From Prionailurus bengalensis (lineage: Eukaryota; Chordata; Mammalia; Carnivora; Felidae), in NCBI RefSeq assembly GCF_016509475.1, contig NC_057355.1:104519634-104583633 (forward strand): a stretch of DNA of 64,000 nucleotides, read 5' to 3'. The translations under genes and the position numbers were made by a program. Numbering within the stretch: the stretch's first letter is position 1; the number at the start of each line of letters is the position of its first letter. Below are positions 32,191-43,245 of this stretch, one piece after another. Under the pieces are notes generated by a model that worked only from the letters and a program-made list of their open reading frames with translations, searched no databases and had not been told where the DNA came from.

Positions 32191-32194
32191 GATG

Positions 32195-32395
32195 ACGGTT
32201 TGTGAGTTCTAGCCCCGCATTGGGCTTTCTGCTGTCAGCGCAGAGCCTGCTCTGGATCCCCTGTCTCCCTCTTTCTCTGCCCCTCCCCCACATGTGCTCG
32301 CTCTCTCTCTCTCTCTCTCTCTTAAAAATATATAATAAACATTTAAAAAATACGTCAAGCTCTTTCCTTCCTAAAAAAAAAAAAAAAAAAAAAAA
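32195..32395 (+). mobile_element. 5'-truncated CAN SINE with long A-tail
   Basis: Begins at the B-box half (GGTTTGTGAGTTCTAGCCCC) and lacks the tRNA head, but has the full TC-rich spacer, an AATAAACATTT tail and an A-run of about 23. Short flanks AGAACTGAT and AGAATTGAT suggest a target duplication, so the truncation happened at insertion. Confidence 0.85.
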
Positions 32396-32879
32396 GAATT
32401 GATCTTCACTTTCTCCCTAATTCGGAAGCACTCTTTTCTCTCTAAACTGAAGTTTGCTTCCTTATATGTCGGTCTTGAGCACATTGGGTGAATCCATTAC
32501 TCCTCTTCTGATAGTACTTTCCATGTTTTACCAAACTCATGGCCTCCCCCAGTCTTGTCCGGGTTAGACACAACTAATCTCTTCACACCCCCCGCCCAAA
32601 AAAAGTAGTCTCTGCAGGTTCATACCACCCATCATCGTGGTGACCTCTGGGGCCATGGGGTTAAAAGGCAGTGTTCCTCTTGAAAGGCCGGCTTCCAGAA
32701 GTGGGTTCAAAGCCACAGGTGTAAGCTGAGCAGCACAAAGCCTGAGCGGGCAGTGAATTGGCCCCTCCCTTTGCCGGCCGCTGCATCAGATCAGCAACCC
32801 TCAACTGAACCCACTGAGCCACAGGCATTACCACTACCTCATTCTTATTTAAATAGCAGAGAGCCAGTTTCCGGGTCCA

Positions 32880-33090
32880 ATAACGAACATGGATGAGGTT
32901 TGGAGCCCAGTAGAATTTGAATCCAGACTTTGGCACCTATTAATTTTGTGACCTTAGGCAAGTGATGACTTCCAATGAGCCTCAGTTTTCTCATCTCTAA
33001 AGTGGAAATACTGATAACTACCTCTACAGGATTGTATGAATGTTAAGTTGCATAATACAATAACAAGTGCTTAGTAAATGTTAGCCTCCG
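32880..33090 (+). repeat. MIR, sense
   Basis: AATTTTGTGACCTTAGGCAAG, TGAGCCTCAGTTTTCTCATC, TAAAGTGGAAATACTGATAA, CTACAGGATTGTATGAATGT and AAGTGCTTAGTAAATGTTAG: a well-preserved MIR. Confidence 0.88.
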
Positions 33091-33336
33091 TCCCTTGGCC
33101 TTTTCTACTCACTGAGCCTTTGCTTCTTCAAGGGTGGCTCTGAGACACAGGGAACGTGCCCCGTCATGGGCATGAGGAGACTGGGATTCTGGTCCCGACT
33201 CCTTCATCATAGCATGAGAGCTGTGAATTCTGTTCAACACTATCCTTGGGGCTAATGCGCACATCAGATACAGTGCAGGTAAAAGCGTCTTTAAAAAGGT
33301 AAGTACTTAATAAATATTAGAAAATAAAATATTATT

Positions 33337-33575
33337 GGGGCCCCTGGGTGGCTCAGTTGGTTGAGTGTCCGACTTTGGCTCAGGTCATAATCTCGCTGTT
33401 TGGGAGTTCAAGTCCCACAGTGGGCTCAGCGCAGAGAATGCTTCAGAGTCTCTGCTCGCCCCCCTGTGCCCCTCCCCGGCTTGCACGTGTGTGTGTGTGT
33501 GTGTGTGTGTGTCCCCGCATGTTCTCTCTCTCTCTCTGTCTCTCAAAAATAAATAAACATTTAAAAAAATAAAAG
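33337..33575 (+). mobile_element. CAN SINE carrying a (GT)13 microsatellite
   Basis: GGGGCCCCTGGGTGGCTCAG head, B-box GTTCAAGTCCC, a GT dinucleotide run at about 33487-33512 inside the spacer, then (TC)n and the AATAAATAAACATTT tail. Flanks with AAAATATTATT on both sides. Confidence 0.93.
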
Positions 33576-33594
33576 AAAATATTATTTATTTTTA

Positions 33595-33690
33595 TTTGGT
33601 CAGCAGGTATTTAAAGTGCACCTGTTGTGGGCCAGACACTATACTAGGCAGAGACAATGCAGTAGTGCGAAAACTAACAACGCCCTCCCC
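33595..33690 (-). repeat. L2 3'-end fragment, antisense
   Basis: GGTCAGCAGGTATTTAAAGTG, CACCTGTTGTGGGCCAGACA and CTATACTAGGCAGAGACAAT. Confidence 0.7.
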
Positions 33691-34246
33691 TGCCACACTA
33701 AGGTTTTGAGGAGACTGGGTCCAGCGGTCCAGTGCCTCCATTTATTCATGGGGTTGGAGAATCTTTTCTATCCTTCTCTTTATGGACAGACCCTAGTAGA
33801 CTTCAGCTTGGCTTTTCAGGCAGACCAGCCTCCATTCTGAAACGAACTCCCTATCAGGCTACTTTCTGGGCTCTGATGAAGCCACCAGCAGATGTTATGA
33901 ATTCTGTTCTTCCAAAGACCCAAGTTTGAATAGCGACTCCGCCATTTTCTAGCAACCTTACCCAAATTCCTGAATTTCCCGGAGCATCACTTCCTACCCT
34001 GTAGAATGAGCACACGACTCACATGGGACTATTCGCGTGGGCAAGTATCAAGGAGCCCAGGTGCTGAATTATGTAGCAAAACTTTGTTTAGCTTTGTAAG
34101 AAATTGCCAAACTGTCTTCCAAAGCGGCTATACCAGTTTGCATTCTCACCAGTAATGAATGAGAGTTTCTGTTGCTCCACATTCTTGCCAGCATTTCATG
34201 TTGTCAGTGGTTAGCTATTCTAATAGGTGTGTAGGGTAGCTCGTTT

Positions 34247-34475
34247 TTTATGTTTTATTATTTTCTTAATGTTTATTTTTGAGAGAGGTGGGGGGAGAGA
34301 GACAGAATGCGAGCAGAGGAGGGGCAGAGAGAGAGGCAGAAACAGAATCTGAAATAGGCTCCAGGCTCTGAGCTGTCAGCAGAGAGCCCGATGCGGGGCT
34401 CAAACCCACAAACCACAAGATCATGACCTGAGCCGAAGTCAGATGCTTAACGGACTGAACCACCCAGGTGCCCCA
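34247..34475 (-). mobile_element. CAN SINE, antisense, nested in L1
   Basis: Tail TTAATGTTTATTTTTGAG, GGGGCTCAAACCC, CTGAACCACCCAGGTGCCCC. Target duplication GTAGCTCGTTT before and GTAGCTTGTTT after, both L1 sequence. Confidence 0.94.
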
Positions 34476-34806
34476 GTGGTAGCTTGTTTATTCTGTGATG
34501 GCATATGATGTTGATCATCTTTTCATATGTGTGTTTGCCATCTGCACATCTTCTTTGGTGAGGTGTCTATTCAGAACTTTTGCCCATTTTTTAGGCAAAC
34601 TAGATGTTTTTCTATTGTTGAGTTTTAAGTGTTTTTTTTATGTATTTTGGATACAAATCCTTTACCAGATATGTATTTTACAAATTTATCCCAGTCTATT
34701 TAACAATGTGTTTTGTGGAGAAGTTTTAACTTTAATGAAGTTTAACTTATTAATTTTTTCTTTCATAATCACACTTTTGGTGTTGTATCTAAAAAGTCAT
34801 CACCCA

Positions 34807-34989
34807 GGGGCGCCTGAGTGGCTCTGTCGGTTGAGCGTCCGACTTCAGCTCAGGTCATGATCTCGCAATTCGTGGGTTCGAGCCCCACATCGGGTTCTGT
34901 GCTGATGGTTCAGAGCCTGAAGCCTCTCTCTGCCCCTCCCCCACTCACTCTCTGTCTCCAAAATAAATAAACATTAAAAAAAATTTTTT
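34807..34989 (+). mobile_element. CAN SINE, nested in L1
   Basis: GGGGCGCCTGAGTGGCTCTG head, GTTCGAGCCCCAC B-box, short spacer, AATAAATAAACATTA tail. 16-bp target duplication AAAAAGTCATCACCCA (34791-34806) and AAAAAGTCACCACCCA (34990-35005). Confidence 0.95.
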
Positions 34990-36049
34990 AAAAAGTCACC
35001 ACCCAACCCAAGGTCACCTAGATTGTCTCCTATGTTATCTTCTAAAAGTTCCATAGTTTTGCATTTTACACTTAGGACAGTGATCTATTTTCGGTTAATT
35101 TTTGTGAATGACATAAAGCTGTGTCTAGATCCATTTTTTCTTTTTTTGCACGTGGATATCTATTTGTTCCAGCACCATTTATTGAAAAGACTGTCCTGTG
35201 TTTTGCTTCTGCTCCTTTGTCAAAGATCAGTTGACTATATTTGTATGAGTCTATTTCTGTGGGTCCATTCTGTTCCGTTGATTTATTTGCCTAGCCTCAT
35301 GCCAATACCACCCCGTCTCAATCTACTATAGCTTTATGGTAAATGTGGAAGTCAGGTAGTATTAGTCCTCCAACTTCATTCTTCAATACTGTGTTGGCTC
35401 TTCTGGGTCTTTTGCCTTTCATATAAACTTTATAATAAATCTGTTAGTATTCACAAAATCACTTGCTGGGATTTTGATTGGGATTGCATTAAGTCTATAG
35501 ATGAAGTTGGGAAGAACTGACAACTTAACAATATGGAGTCTTCCTATCCATGAGCATGGGATAGCTCTCTATTGAAAAATCAAATCGTATTTGATTTCTT
35601 GTACCAGAGTGGTTTTAGTTTCTTTCTTATAGATCTTGTATATATATGTTAAATGCATACCTAAATAGTTCAATTTTGTGTGCTAGTGCAAAGAGTGTTA
35701 TCATTATATTGTTCGTGATAGAAAGTGAAAGAATTTGCTAAGGAGGAGAGTGATATCATACATTTATGTTTAAGAAGATTGTTCCAAGAGTATGGAAGAC
35801 AGATTCGATTTGAGTAAAATGAAGGTAGGAAAACCAGTTAGGAGGATTTTTTTTTTAAATGTGTATGAGTGGAATAAAGACCTAAACTGAGGAAGTGGCA
35901 GAAGATATGGGGAATGGTTAGTCCAGCTCAAGAAATAAGGTAAATGGTAAGGATCTTCTTTTCTGAAGGACGCCAAGCAGACAGACCTTCCAACAGCCTT
36001 GTTTACTATTCACCTACACTAATCTTGATATGCTAGGGAAGTAACATTG

Positions 36050-36600
36050 AAAGACCAAAATGGCAATGTTAACTGCCTGCCTCAGCATCCATTTATCCCC
36101 TGCCTGTTTTCCTGCCCCAAACAATCCCCATTTTGTTCAAGTATCCTGCTTTCCCACCTGACTGAGTACTACAAGGAAAGCCAACCCTAGCCCAAACTCG
36201 AGGGGTGGCCTGATTGGTCTAAGGGTGACCTCACCTGCCTCACCAGGACTGGGTCAGAAATGGGCACATGGGCCAACTCTGGCCAGTGAGACAAAAGAGA
36301 GAGTCTGCTGAATGGGGTGGGTACAGGGGCTGGAAAAAATGTCCTCCATCCTAAGCAAAAGTCACAAGAAGAAATAGTCTCCTGACTTGTTCTGAAGGTT
36401 GTCCTATCTCTGTGGCTCCCAGAACTTGAATAGTCATATTGCTGTCAGCCCAAAGATGGGGCCAACAGTGAAGATGGTATAGCATAGACAGAGCATCGCT
36501 GAGCTCAAAGAAATCAAAGAAACCACCTCTCTTCATTGTTTAAGGCAGTTTGAGGTGGGATTTCTGACAGTTACATCTGAAAGCATCCCAGCCGTTACAA
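36050..36600 (+). repeat. unclassified old repeat, same family as 47640-48020
   Basis: TGGGCACATGGGCCAACTCT, GGCCAGTGAGACAAAAGAGA, then TTCATTGTTTAAGGCAGTTT and ATCTGAAAGCATCC at its end. The reverse complement of that end (GGATGCTTTC...) matches the start of the repeat at 47640, so the two are copies of one family in opposite orientation. I do not name it. Confidence 0.5.
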
Positions 36601-37490
36601 CTGCCCTTATTCGGCAACTAAGCTAAAGGAAGCTTGCCTGCTATCCATCCGCCCCTCTGAGGATACTGAGTTTTTTGTTAGTTATACCTAACTGAAAGGT
36701 TAGGTCATACCCTGGGAGTAAGACCTTGCCTGCTTGTTTATTGCTCTGTCCCCCACATTGGAACGTGACATTTAGTAGGTTCTTAAGAAATATCAAGTGA
36801 ATCAGTAAGTGCATGAAATACTCAGGAGCCAAAATTTGAATGACATTTGTCTAGCTACTCCCCATTTCCACTTTGTTTCCTCCCACCGAGATTTATCATT
36901 ATTGAGTCGTGATTGAGTCGTAAGGCCTCTGACAAGTGCCAAAGATTATAGCAAGAAATAGCTGTATCAGAATTGCCTCTGCATTTACTGTATGAAAAGA
37001 TTATCAAACACATGCTATGATGCTTTTAGAGTTCCTATACAAAGTCCCCTAAAATAGACTTAAGGCCAGAAAAAAAAGGCATACCTCCTTCGTTCCGGTA
37101 GGTTGTATGGATTATCTAATTGGGTATCCTTTTTTTGCCCTGGCTGCCAGGAAGCTCAGTACCTAATCTGAAGCTAAATCACAGTAACTCTATTACAGTT
37201 GACAGTCAATGCTTGCTTCTTTCTCCTTTCTATGGAAAAAAAGCTTTGCTTTTCTAATTTTAGTTGAATGAACTTATTGTGTTTGCCTTTATTGTAAGTT
37301 GCTTCAAATCCTTTTCAAAGAGAGGTGTGTATAAAAAAAAAAAAAATTAACAGCTCAATTCTAAAAAGCCATGCAGAGCCCGAGTTGGCACCACTTGCTC
37401 TTTGTAATAGCCTGGGAGGGCCCCCAAAGTAGCCTAGTGCTTTATCTTTACAAACACATGTCAGCCAGAGCAGCGGTGCTCACCAGAGAT
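36600..37490. other. AT-rich, repeat-free interval
   Basis: No gene or repeat recognised. Contains GATTGAGTCGTAAGG with a nearby second copy of ATTGAGTCGT (36904-36920) and an A13 run near 37333. May be partly conserved non-coding. Confidence 0.3.
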
Positions 37491-38155
37491 CTCGGGAGAC
37501 AAGGGCAAAAATCACCCGTCATTTTCTACTGAATGGGTGTCTGGAGGACCATTCAGGCTCCTAGCGGCTGGATTTGGTGGGGCGGATTAACGTGGAGAGC
37601 CCTTGGAAAATCAGCATCCACCCTGCCTGCACTAGCTATTGTTCCAGAGGTGAGTTGTTCTGTCTAGTTTGGAAGATAGAATCTCTCTCCTGCCTGGTCC
37701 CCAGCCCTGCTGGCTTTGTTCGCTCAGGGTCCTGTGCCCTTTCCCCTACCTCTGGGCCACAGGCCTCTCCAGCCAGCCCTCCGTGCCAACTGGCAGAGGG
37801 TGCTCTTGTATAGCAGATCTGACTCCCTCCCCACGAATGAGCTCCTGGTGCCTTCCTGTTCCAGCCAGACTGCCTCCACCAGCTGGGGGCCCTGAAACCC
37901 TCACTTGGGGCAAACTGGCCTAGATCGTGCCCCAAAACCACTGCCCAGCCGGCCCCAGTCCCCTTCAAGCTTGTGTGCCTCTCTCTGCACCCCAAATTCC
38001 CCGCAGGTAGAACAGAATGAGGCTGTTTATGGGGGACAGAGTTTGGTTTGCTGATATCATATGTGAGTGTTGGCGGGGGTGGCGGAGGGGTGGAAGGCGG
38101 GGGGGGGGAGCGAGGAAGCACGCATGCGCAAAGGCACACTGCCCTCTCCGAGCTC
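37490..38155. other. GC-rich segment with NRF1-like site
   Basis: GC-rich block with open frames on both strands but no domain in any. Near its right edge GCACGCATGCGCAAAG (38118-38133) resembles an NRF1 site, and a G-rich run precedes it (38096-38109). GGCGGATTAACG at 37581 contains a TAATCC core on the - strand. It could be a weak promoter of a non-coding RNA; evidence is thin. Confidence 0.25.
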
Positions 38156-38159
38156 TGCA

Positions 38160-38690
38160 ATAATAGATTTCATGATTTAATTGGAAATTTAGTAAATCTG
38201 CTAAAACATTTAGTGGTTTAAATTTTTCCTGTTCTGCAAAGAAACAAAGGCTTCTGGTTTACCCTGTGTCTTTCAACAACTTTAATTTCATTTGTAAATT
38301 GCGGATGGAAGTAGCATTTCCACTCGATTGCATACTGGGCATTAAGAAGACAAAAACCTTCATTGTTTGCAGCCCTTGGGGTTTTTTTTCAGACATTAAG
38401 CTGTAGGTGGCATTCTTTATACTTGACATCAGAGCACTTTTGTCAGGCGTTTAGTTGACAGGATTTACTGCCAGCCCATCCTAGGTGTGGGAAGCAGAGA
38501 AAACAAGAAAATACTTCGTTCAGGTGGGCAGAGAGAGGAGTGCACAGGCCCATCAACCCGATCCGGTAACCGCTGCTTTTCAAACTGTGTAATTAAAGAT
38601 CTTTAGAGTTCTTCGAAGGGAATTAATTAGTAGAGAAAGGCGGTTTTGTTTACAGTCTTCATCATCAACATAATCAAAAGCCAGCCTAGA
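38160..38690. promoter_or_regulatory. candidate conserved non-coding element
   Basis: Starts abruptly after the GC-rich block: ATGATTTAATTGGAAATTTAG, GCTAAAACATTTAGTGGTTT, GAAACAAAGGC (SOX-like), GTGTAATTAAAGATCTTTAG and GGGAATTAATTAG (homeodomain-like). Repeat-free. Conservation inferred only from texture. Confidence 0.35.
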
Positions 38691-39009
38691 TACTGGTGGC
38701 AAATTGGACTGGATTCTTCAAAGCCAAGGGTGCTTCGTGCAGAGCTTGTTTTCAGAGGTCTGTTCCATCCGTGCGTGCGTTAACTTGCCCTTGGGCGGAG
38801 GGGAAAAGAGCGGGGGAGCAGCGCGCTGGGGAGGGGAAGGGGAGAGGTACTCTGTATAGTCAAAACATCGGTGGCCCGAGTGGAGTTCCCATCACCAATA
38901 CCCACCTGTGTGCGGTGTGTTGGCAGGTTGGGATTAGTCTTCAGGCTCACCTGTCCAGATGGTTTGTCCACGGGTGACTGTGTTTTCAGGCCCAGACCAG
39001 TGCACCTGG

Positions 39010-39240
39010 GATGCCCTAAAGAAACCATCTGGTAATGGTAAAGAAACCAGTATACTGGCCTGGTGATATCAGAATACCTGGAATACTTCATAATAAATGC
39101 AGATGGCTGGGTTCCACTCAGACCTACTGACCCAGAGCCTCCTGGGGTGGGACTCAGGAATCTATGTTATTAAGTCACTACCCAGGTGCTTCTGTTATGC
39201 AGCCAGGTCTGATGTGCAGAAGGACTGGTCTAAGCCATTA
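39010..39240 (+). repeat. MER3-like hAT non-autonomous DNA transposon
   Basis: AATAAATGCAGATGGCTGGGT, CCACTCAGACCTACTGACCC, AGAGCCTCCTGGGGTGGGAC, CAGGAATCTATGTTATTAAG and CACTACCCAGGTGCTTCTGT match the internal text of MER3/MER5-type hAT-Charlie elements. Diverged, ends not defined. Confidence 0.65.
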
Positions 39241-39844
39241 GGTGGTCTTTTAGTGAAAGGGCATGAGCATGAAGAGGGGAGAAGGGCAGGGGGACCCAGG
39301 AAGATTACCCTGGGCCAGAAAAGGCTCATCACAGGGTGTTAGACCCATGGCCTCTGTATATAGACTGAAGCTTGTGGGAAGCAGGGTCACTCTTGGCAAA
39401 GTGCAAACAAACCCTCACCTTGAACGATCATCCTGTAAACTCAGCTTGAGCAATGGAGGCCATTTTCCAAGCCAAGAGAGACTGTAGGGCAGCTACAGCC
39501 CTATCGTTCCCCTTCCCTCCCAAATCTCAGTTCATGGTGCCATGGAGTGTTTGCAAGGAACAGCAGACTGAAGGGAGGGGCGGAGTTGGTCAAACGATTA
39601 TCCAACTTGTGAGAAGTGGGTCTCAGTCGGAACTGGGTTTTATAGGCCCAATTTCACCAGATGACCTTGGTGGTAATGTTCCAGACTCTATCTTGCCCGG
39701 GCATGAGAAGAGTTCAGATGTCTCCCTCAGCTGTCCCAGATTGTGCCTTTACTCTGCAATCCATACGTACCATTTAACCCTCATAGGACATCTAGGCCTC
39801 GCCTTTTACTTTAGTTTCATTTTCAATGGGAAGTTTATATTGTA

Positions 39845-39927
39845 GGGGTGCCTGGCTGGCTCATTTGGAAGAGCATGTGACTCTTGATCTCAGGGTCATT
39901 GAGTTCAAGCCTCATTTTCTTAAAAAA
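39845..39927 (+). mobile_element. older, short CAN SINE with perfect target duplication
   Basis: GGGGTGCCTGGCTGGCTCAT head, CTTGATCTCAGGGTCATTGA and GTTCAAGCCTCATTTTCTT(A)n. Flanked by identical 14-bp copies AAGTTTATATTGTA at 39831-39844 and 39928-39941. Confidence 0.93.
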
Positions 39928-39942
39928 AAGTTTATATTGTAA

Positions 39943-39944
39943 AA

Positions 39945-40002
<58 letters not shown>
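39943..40002. repeat. compound (TA)n-(T)n microsatellite
   Basis: About 15 TA units followed by about 27 T, immediately after the second copy of the SINE target duplication. Very likely polymorphic in length. Confidence 0.95.
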
Positions 40003-40074
40003 AATGACTAGTGGTGTTCAGAGTGAGGAGTGAAAGCTCTCTATGTAATCTTACCCTTCAGAGGTAATCCCTTG

Positions 40075-40190
40075 TTTTCAAGATGCGGACACTACTGTTG
40101 GGAGAGGTGAAACCAATGATTCTGCGGCAGAGCAAGGACAGGGGTCCGTGATCCCTCTGTCCAATGCTCTTTCCACCTACTCCTCTTCGA
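40075..40190 (-). repeat. MIR fragment, antisense
   Basis: AAGATGCGGACACTACTG, GAGAGGTGAAACCAATGATT, GCGGCAGAGCAAGGACAGG and CCAATGCTCTTTCCACC follow the antisense MIR end. Confidence 0.6.
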
Positions 40191-40984
40191 AGGATGCCTC
40201 TACCAGCACCCCAGGTCCTCAGAAACTTTTTGATGCCATCGATAAGGAGGTGACTGACTCATTCCTCACGCGTCAGTAAAGGTGATCGCACACTTTTCTG
40301 GAAGCCTGAAGCCATGCCTCCAAACTCGATTCTTCCGGATTGTAGGAAACACACCCCGTGGCCGATTCGTCCTCCACTCCTCTGGCTTTGCATCCATCAG
40401 TCTTTCTTCACAAGGCTTCACTTTTCAGAACCAGGTTCCCGGAGGTTATAGATTCGCAACAAAGAAAGCAGAACTGAGCATTCTCGGTAAGGTTGGGTCG
40501 GCTGGGGTCTTGTAAGCAGATCAGCCGTGGCCATCTTGGGAAATGCCCCAGGGAGAGAGCAAACCGGAGAAGCAGGCAGTGCTAGGGTCCCCTAGCAGAG
40601 CCCACAATGCTGTGCTCTAAGAGTTCCCCTAAAGGCCTTTTCACTTTGTCCCGGTATTCCTGGGGATGGAAGCCTGCCTGTGGTTGTCATATCCTTCTCC
40701 CACCACCATCTGGCGATGGGGTAGGGAGGGGGTAGGGTGTAGAATTACATATCCTCAGCTCCCCAGTAACAGGGGCGGGAGGGGAGGGGTGGGCATCCAG
40801 AAGCAGTGTGGTTATCTTGAGCGGCTTTCAACAACAGTAGCAAAGTGAAGTTTATGCCTCAGGATGTGTTTGTTTTCTTCAGTAGGGCCCCACGGACAGT
40901 CATGCTCGGCCCAGTTGTCCATATGTGCAGAGCCGTCACAGGACAATAACAACTTTCATGACATAACCTGTCAGTTACGAAGCA

Positions 40985-41140
40985 TCAGGCAGGTGCCGGC
41001 CACCAGGCTAGGTGCTTTACACAAATCATCTCATCTGATCTACTCTAGCAGAGGGCTCTGTTACCGTCTCGGTTTAGAGATGAAGCAGTCGAGAGTCAGA
41101 GAAACTAGCTGCCCAGAGAGTCAGGTTTCCAACCCAAGTT
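40985..41140 (-). repeat. MIR, antisense
   Basis: CCACCAGGCTAGGTGCTTTA, CACAAATCATCTCATCTGAT, GGTTTAGAGATGAAGCAGTC and CAGAGAAACTAGCTGCCCAG in antisense MIR order. Confidence 0.75.
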
Positions 41141-41159
41141 GATTTCGTTGCAAAGGCTG

Positions 41160-42030
41160 ACAATGTACAAAATGTAAATGCAGACCCTATGTCAAATCTT
41201 AGCCCATGCCTTCCACAGCCTGAGACAAAGCTGAGGGAAGAAGACAAGGTCAACTCAAGTGAGGACTGGCTCCCCCCCACCTTATGCCAACAAGTGGCCG
41301 CTGAGCAAGCCTGCCCTCTTGTTGTCGTGGGTGGAACTTTGGGGGACACCGTGCTACCTGAACACAGGATAACTACACATTCCCCTGGAGCCAGGAATCT
41401 GTTATCCTACCTGGCTGATTTATTTATTTTATGTTTAATCCCTTTTTCCCCTAGAAAAATGATCTCCTCCTCTTTCAAAACCCTTTGCCAATAGTTCTGT
41501 TGACTGCAGTGACGTGTAAGTGACCACAGCAATTGATAAAGAATGAAGGCTTCCGTCAGATGTCAGAGTGCAGAGGGAAGCCGAGGTGGCACTAATCAGG
41601 AGGGATGCCCAAGGTGGCCGAGAGCCCAGAGCGTGTTTTCTTTTCCTTTCACCATTTTAAAATTCATGCCAGTGAAGCCAGGTTCATGGTGCACCCCTCT
41701 GAGAAACCCCTTGCTTCTTAAGCTTAGTCTGCATTTGCCATGCCATTGTTGGAAGAGACCTTAATTTTCATTCTTTTCTCTTCTCTGGGCCCCTCCTTCT
41801 CTCCCTCCTCCCCAAATGTTTTAGCATCTGTTAATCCCAGTTGGAAACCTTAGCAGATAAAAGTCGTGTTCTGTGTAGATTGCTTCCAGAACAAATAGGG
41901 GGTGGTAGATAATTTAGCATTCAGTTTCAGGACAGCTTAGGGTGGGGGCTGTAGAGGCCAGCACCTCTTCCTTCTAAGACATCCAGTAAAAGCAAAAGCA
42001 AAGTAATTCCCAAGCTCAGATGGAATGTAT
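41160..42030. other. no gene or named repeat recognised
   Basis: Unique-looking sequence without exon features. Part of a 3-kb interval (41.1-44.1 kb) lacking SINEs and LINEs. Confidence 0.4.
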
Positions 42031-42039
42031 GTAGATCAG

Positions 42040-42690
42040 GTTCATTTCCAGAACGGCCGCTGCCTGCATTTAGGTGATATTAGAAGCCACCATGACAGCA
42101 AAGTAGTTTTATGCATAGCGGCTTAGCGAACACTCTGAGAACTAGTTTAGTGAAGCTATCAGGTTGAAAAATACCAAGTCACAAAGTTTTAATGAAACTA
42201 AGTGTGGATCAACGTATCATAAAGAGCATCCAGGACGACTTAAAAGATCCATGGGTGGAAATTAGAATGGATCTTCGGGATTTATTTGGCAAAGCCCGTC
42301 TATTTTGACCTTTTTTCCGTTTCATATTAAGGCTACTGAAAGTGTGTTTTGTTTGGCTCGGGCTGAAGGAGGACAGCAGCTACTGGGGCTGTTACACCAA
42401 GGCTGTCACTGAAGTTTAGCAGCAGTAATTGACTGATAAGGGCTGGGCATCAAATAGCAGAGAGAAAGGCCATCGCAGATTGTCTTGCTTTATTTCTCTC
42501 TGCACTTCATTTACATCTTAAGCCATATTGGTGATCCAGATTTGAATAAAGCCACAGCTTAAGCCGCGATTAGATCTCAATAGCTTGGATTTTCTATGAA
42601 ATTGCTGCATTTTTACTAGATGTATTTAGAAACACTGGTGAAAACTGACACCTTGGGTAACTTTATCATTTAAAATGGTGCTTTGGGTGG
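42040..42690. promoter_or_regulatory. candidate conserved non-coding element
   Basis: Unbroken unique sequence with GCATTTAGGTGATATTAG, GCAGTAATTGACTGATAAGG, CTTCATTTACATCTTAAGCC, TTTGAATAAAGCCACAGC and GCCGCGATTAGATCTCAATA. Dense in TAAT/ATTA, TTGAATAAAG and E-box-like motifs, like conserved brain enhancers. Ends in an A21 run (42693-42713). Confidence 0.38.
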
Positions 42691-42879
42691 ATAAAAAAAA
42701 AAAAAAAAAAAAACCAACCACCACTAAAATGGGGGTATTAGTCGCCAGGCCTTTGACTCAAGCAGTGTCAGGGGTTAGCATCGTACAAAAGCCAGCTGAG
42801 CACGATGTGGGCAAGAAAGAATGCAGATAACTCAACCCACCATCCTTCCCCTAAGCCCACTCTCCCCAAAAATGTTAAT

Positions 42880-43245
42880 CGAAGCAGTGATCCCATAACC
42901 TGAAGAAAAATAAGGAAGGCAAAAGGAATGTATAATGCAACAAGGAGCTTTTTTAATGCTGAGATTTTTTTTTTTTAATCATGAAGCAATATTTTTAACT
43001 CTAAGGTTAACCTGCTAATCCTTAAGCTGGTGATATGACAGTGTCAAATGTGATGGGATTTTGTGATTCTCATTATTGTTATGTATTGTTCTTTCCGTGG
43101 CATTCCATATTAATATTTATAAATGCCCTTTTTATAGAACCAGGAGGACCAAAACCCATTATTAAATTTTTAAAATGGACAAACCTCGCATCCAATATAG
43201 TTGATTACAATTTAGAACAAAAAGGATTTCGGTAGTAATCCACTT
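42880..43245. promoter_or_regulatory. candidate conserved non-coding element with two TAATCC cores
   Basis: TTTTTAATCATGAAGCAATA, GGTTAACCTGCTAATCCTTAAGC (TAATCC at 43016-43021), CATTATTAAATTTTTAAAAT and GTAGTAATCCAC (TAATCC at 43236-43241). The TAATCC core is the OTX-type homeodomain site, but this 6-mer is expected about 30 times by chance in 64 kb on both strands. Confidence 0.3.

Larger units (their letters stand above)
34090..35690 (-). mobile_element. old L1 ORF2 3' part, antisense, invaded by two SINEs
   Basis: Antisense L1 ORF2: AACTGTCTTCCAAAGCGGCT, CCAGTTTGCATTCTCACCAG, CATCTTCTTTGGTGAGGTGT, TGTTCCAGCACCATTTATTG, CTGCTCCTTTGTCAAAGATC, GCTTTATGGTAAATGTGGAA and GATTGGGATTGCATTAAGTC. 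It runs toward the RT-domain coding side and stops before the ORF2 5' end. Frames are broken. Two SINEs at 34247 and 34807 interrupt it with target duplications. Confidence 0.9.

Noticed and set aside
37636..38160. 174-codon open frame on the - strand
   Set aside because: Includes a poly-Pro stretch from the G/C run and overlaps an open + frame. No domain, no splice context.
11415..43241. TAATCC/GGATTA cores scattered through the window as an OTX2 binding cluster
   Set aside because: About 30 chance occurrences are expected in 64 kb on both strands, and several fall in MIR, MLT1 or L1. Only those in clean candidate elements are mentioned, at low confidence.
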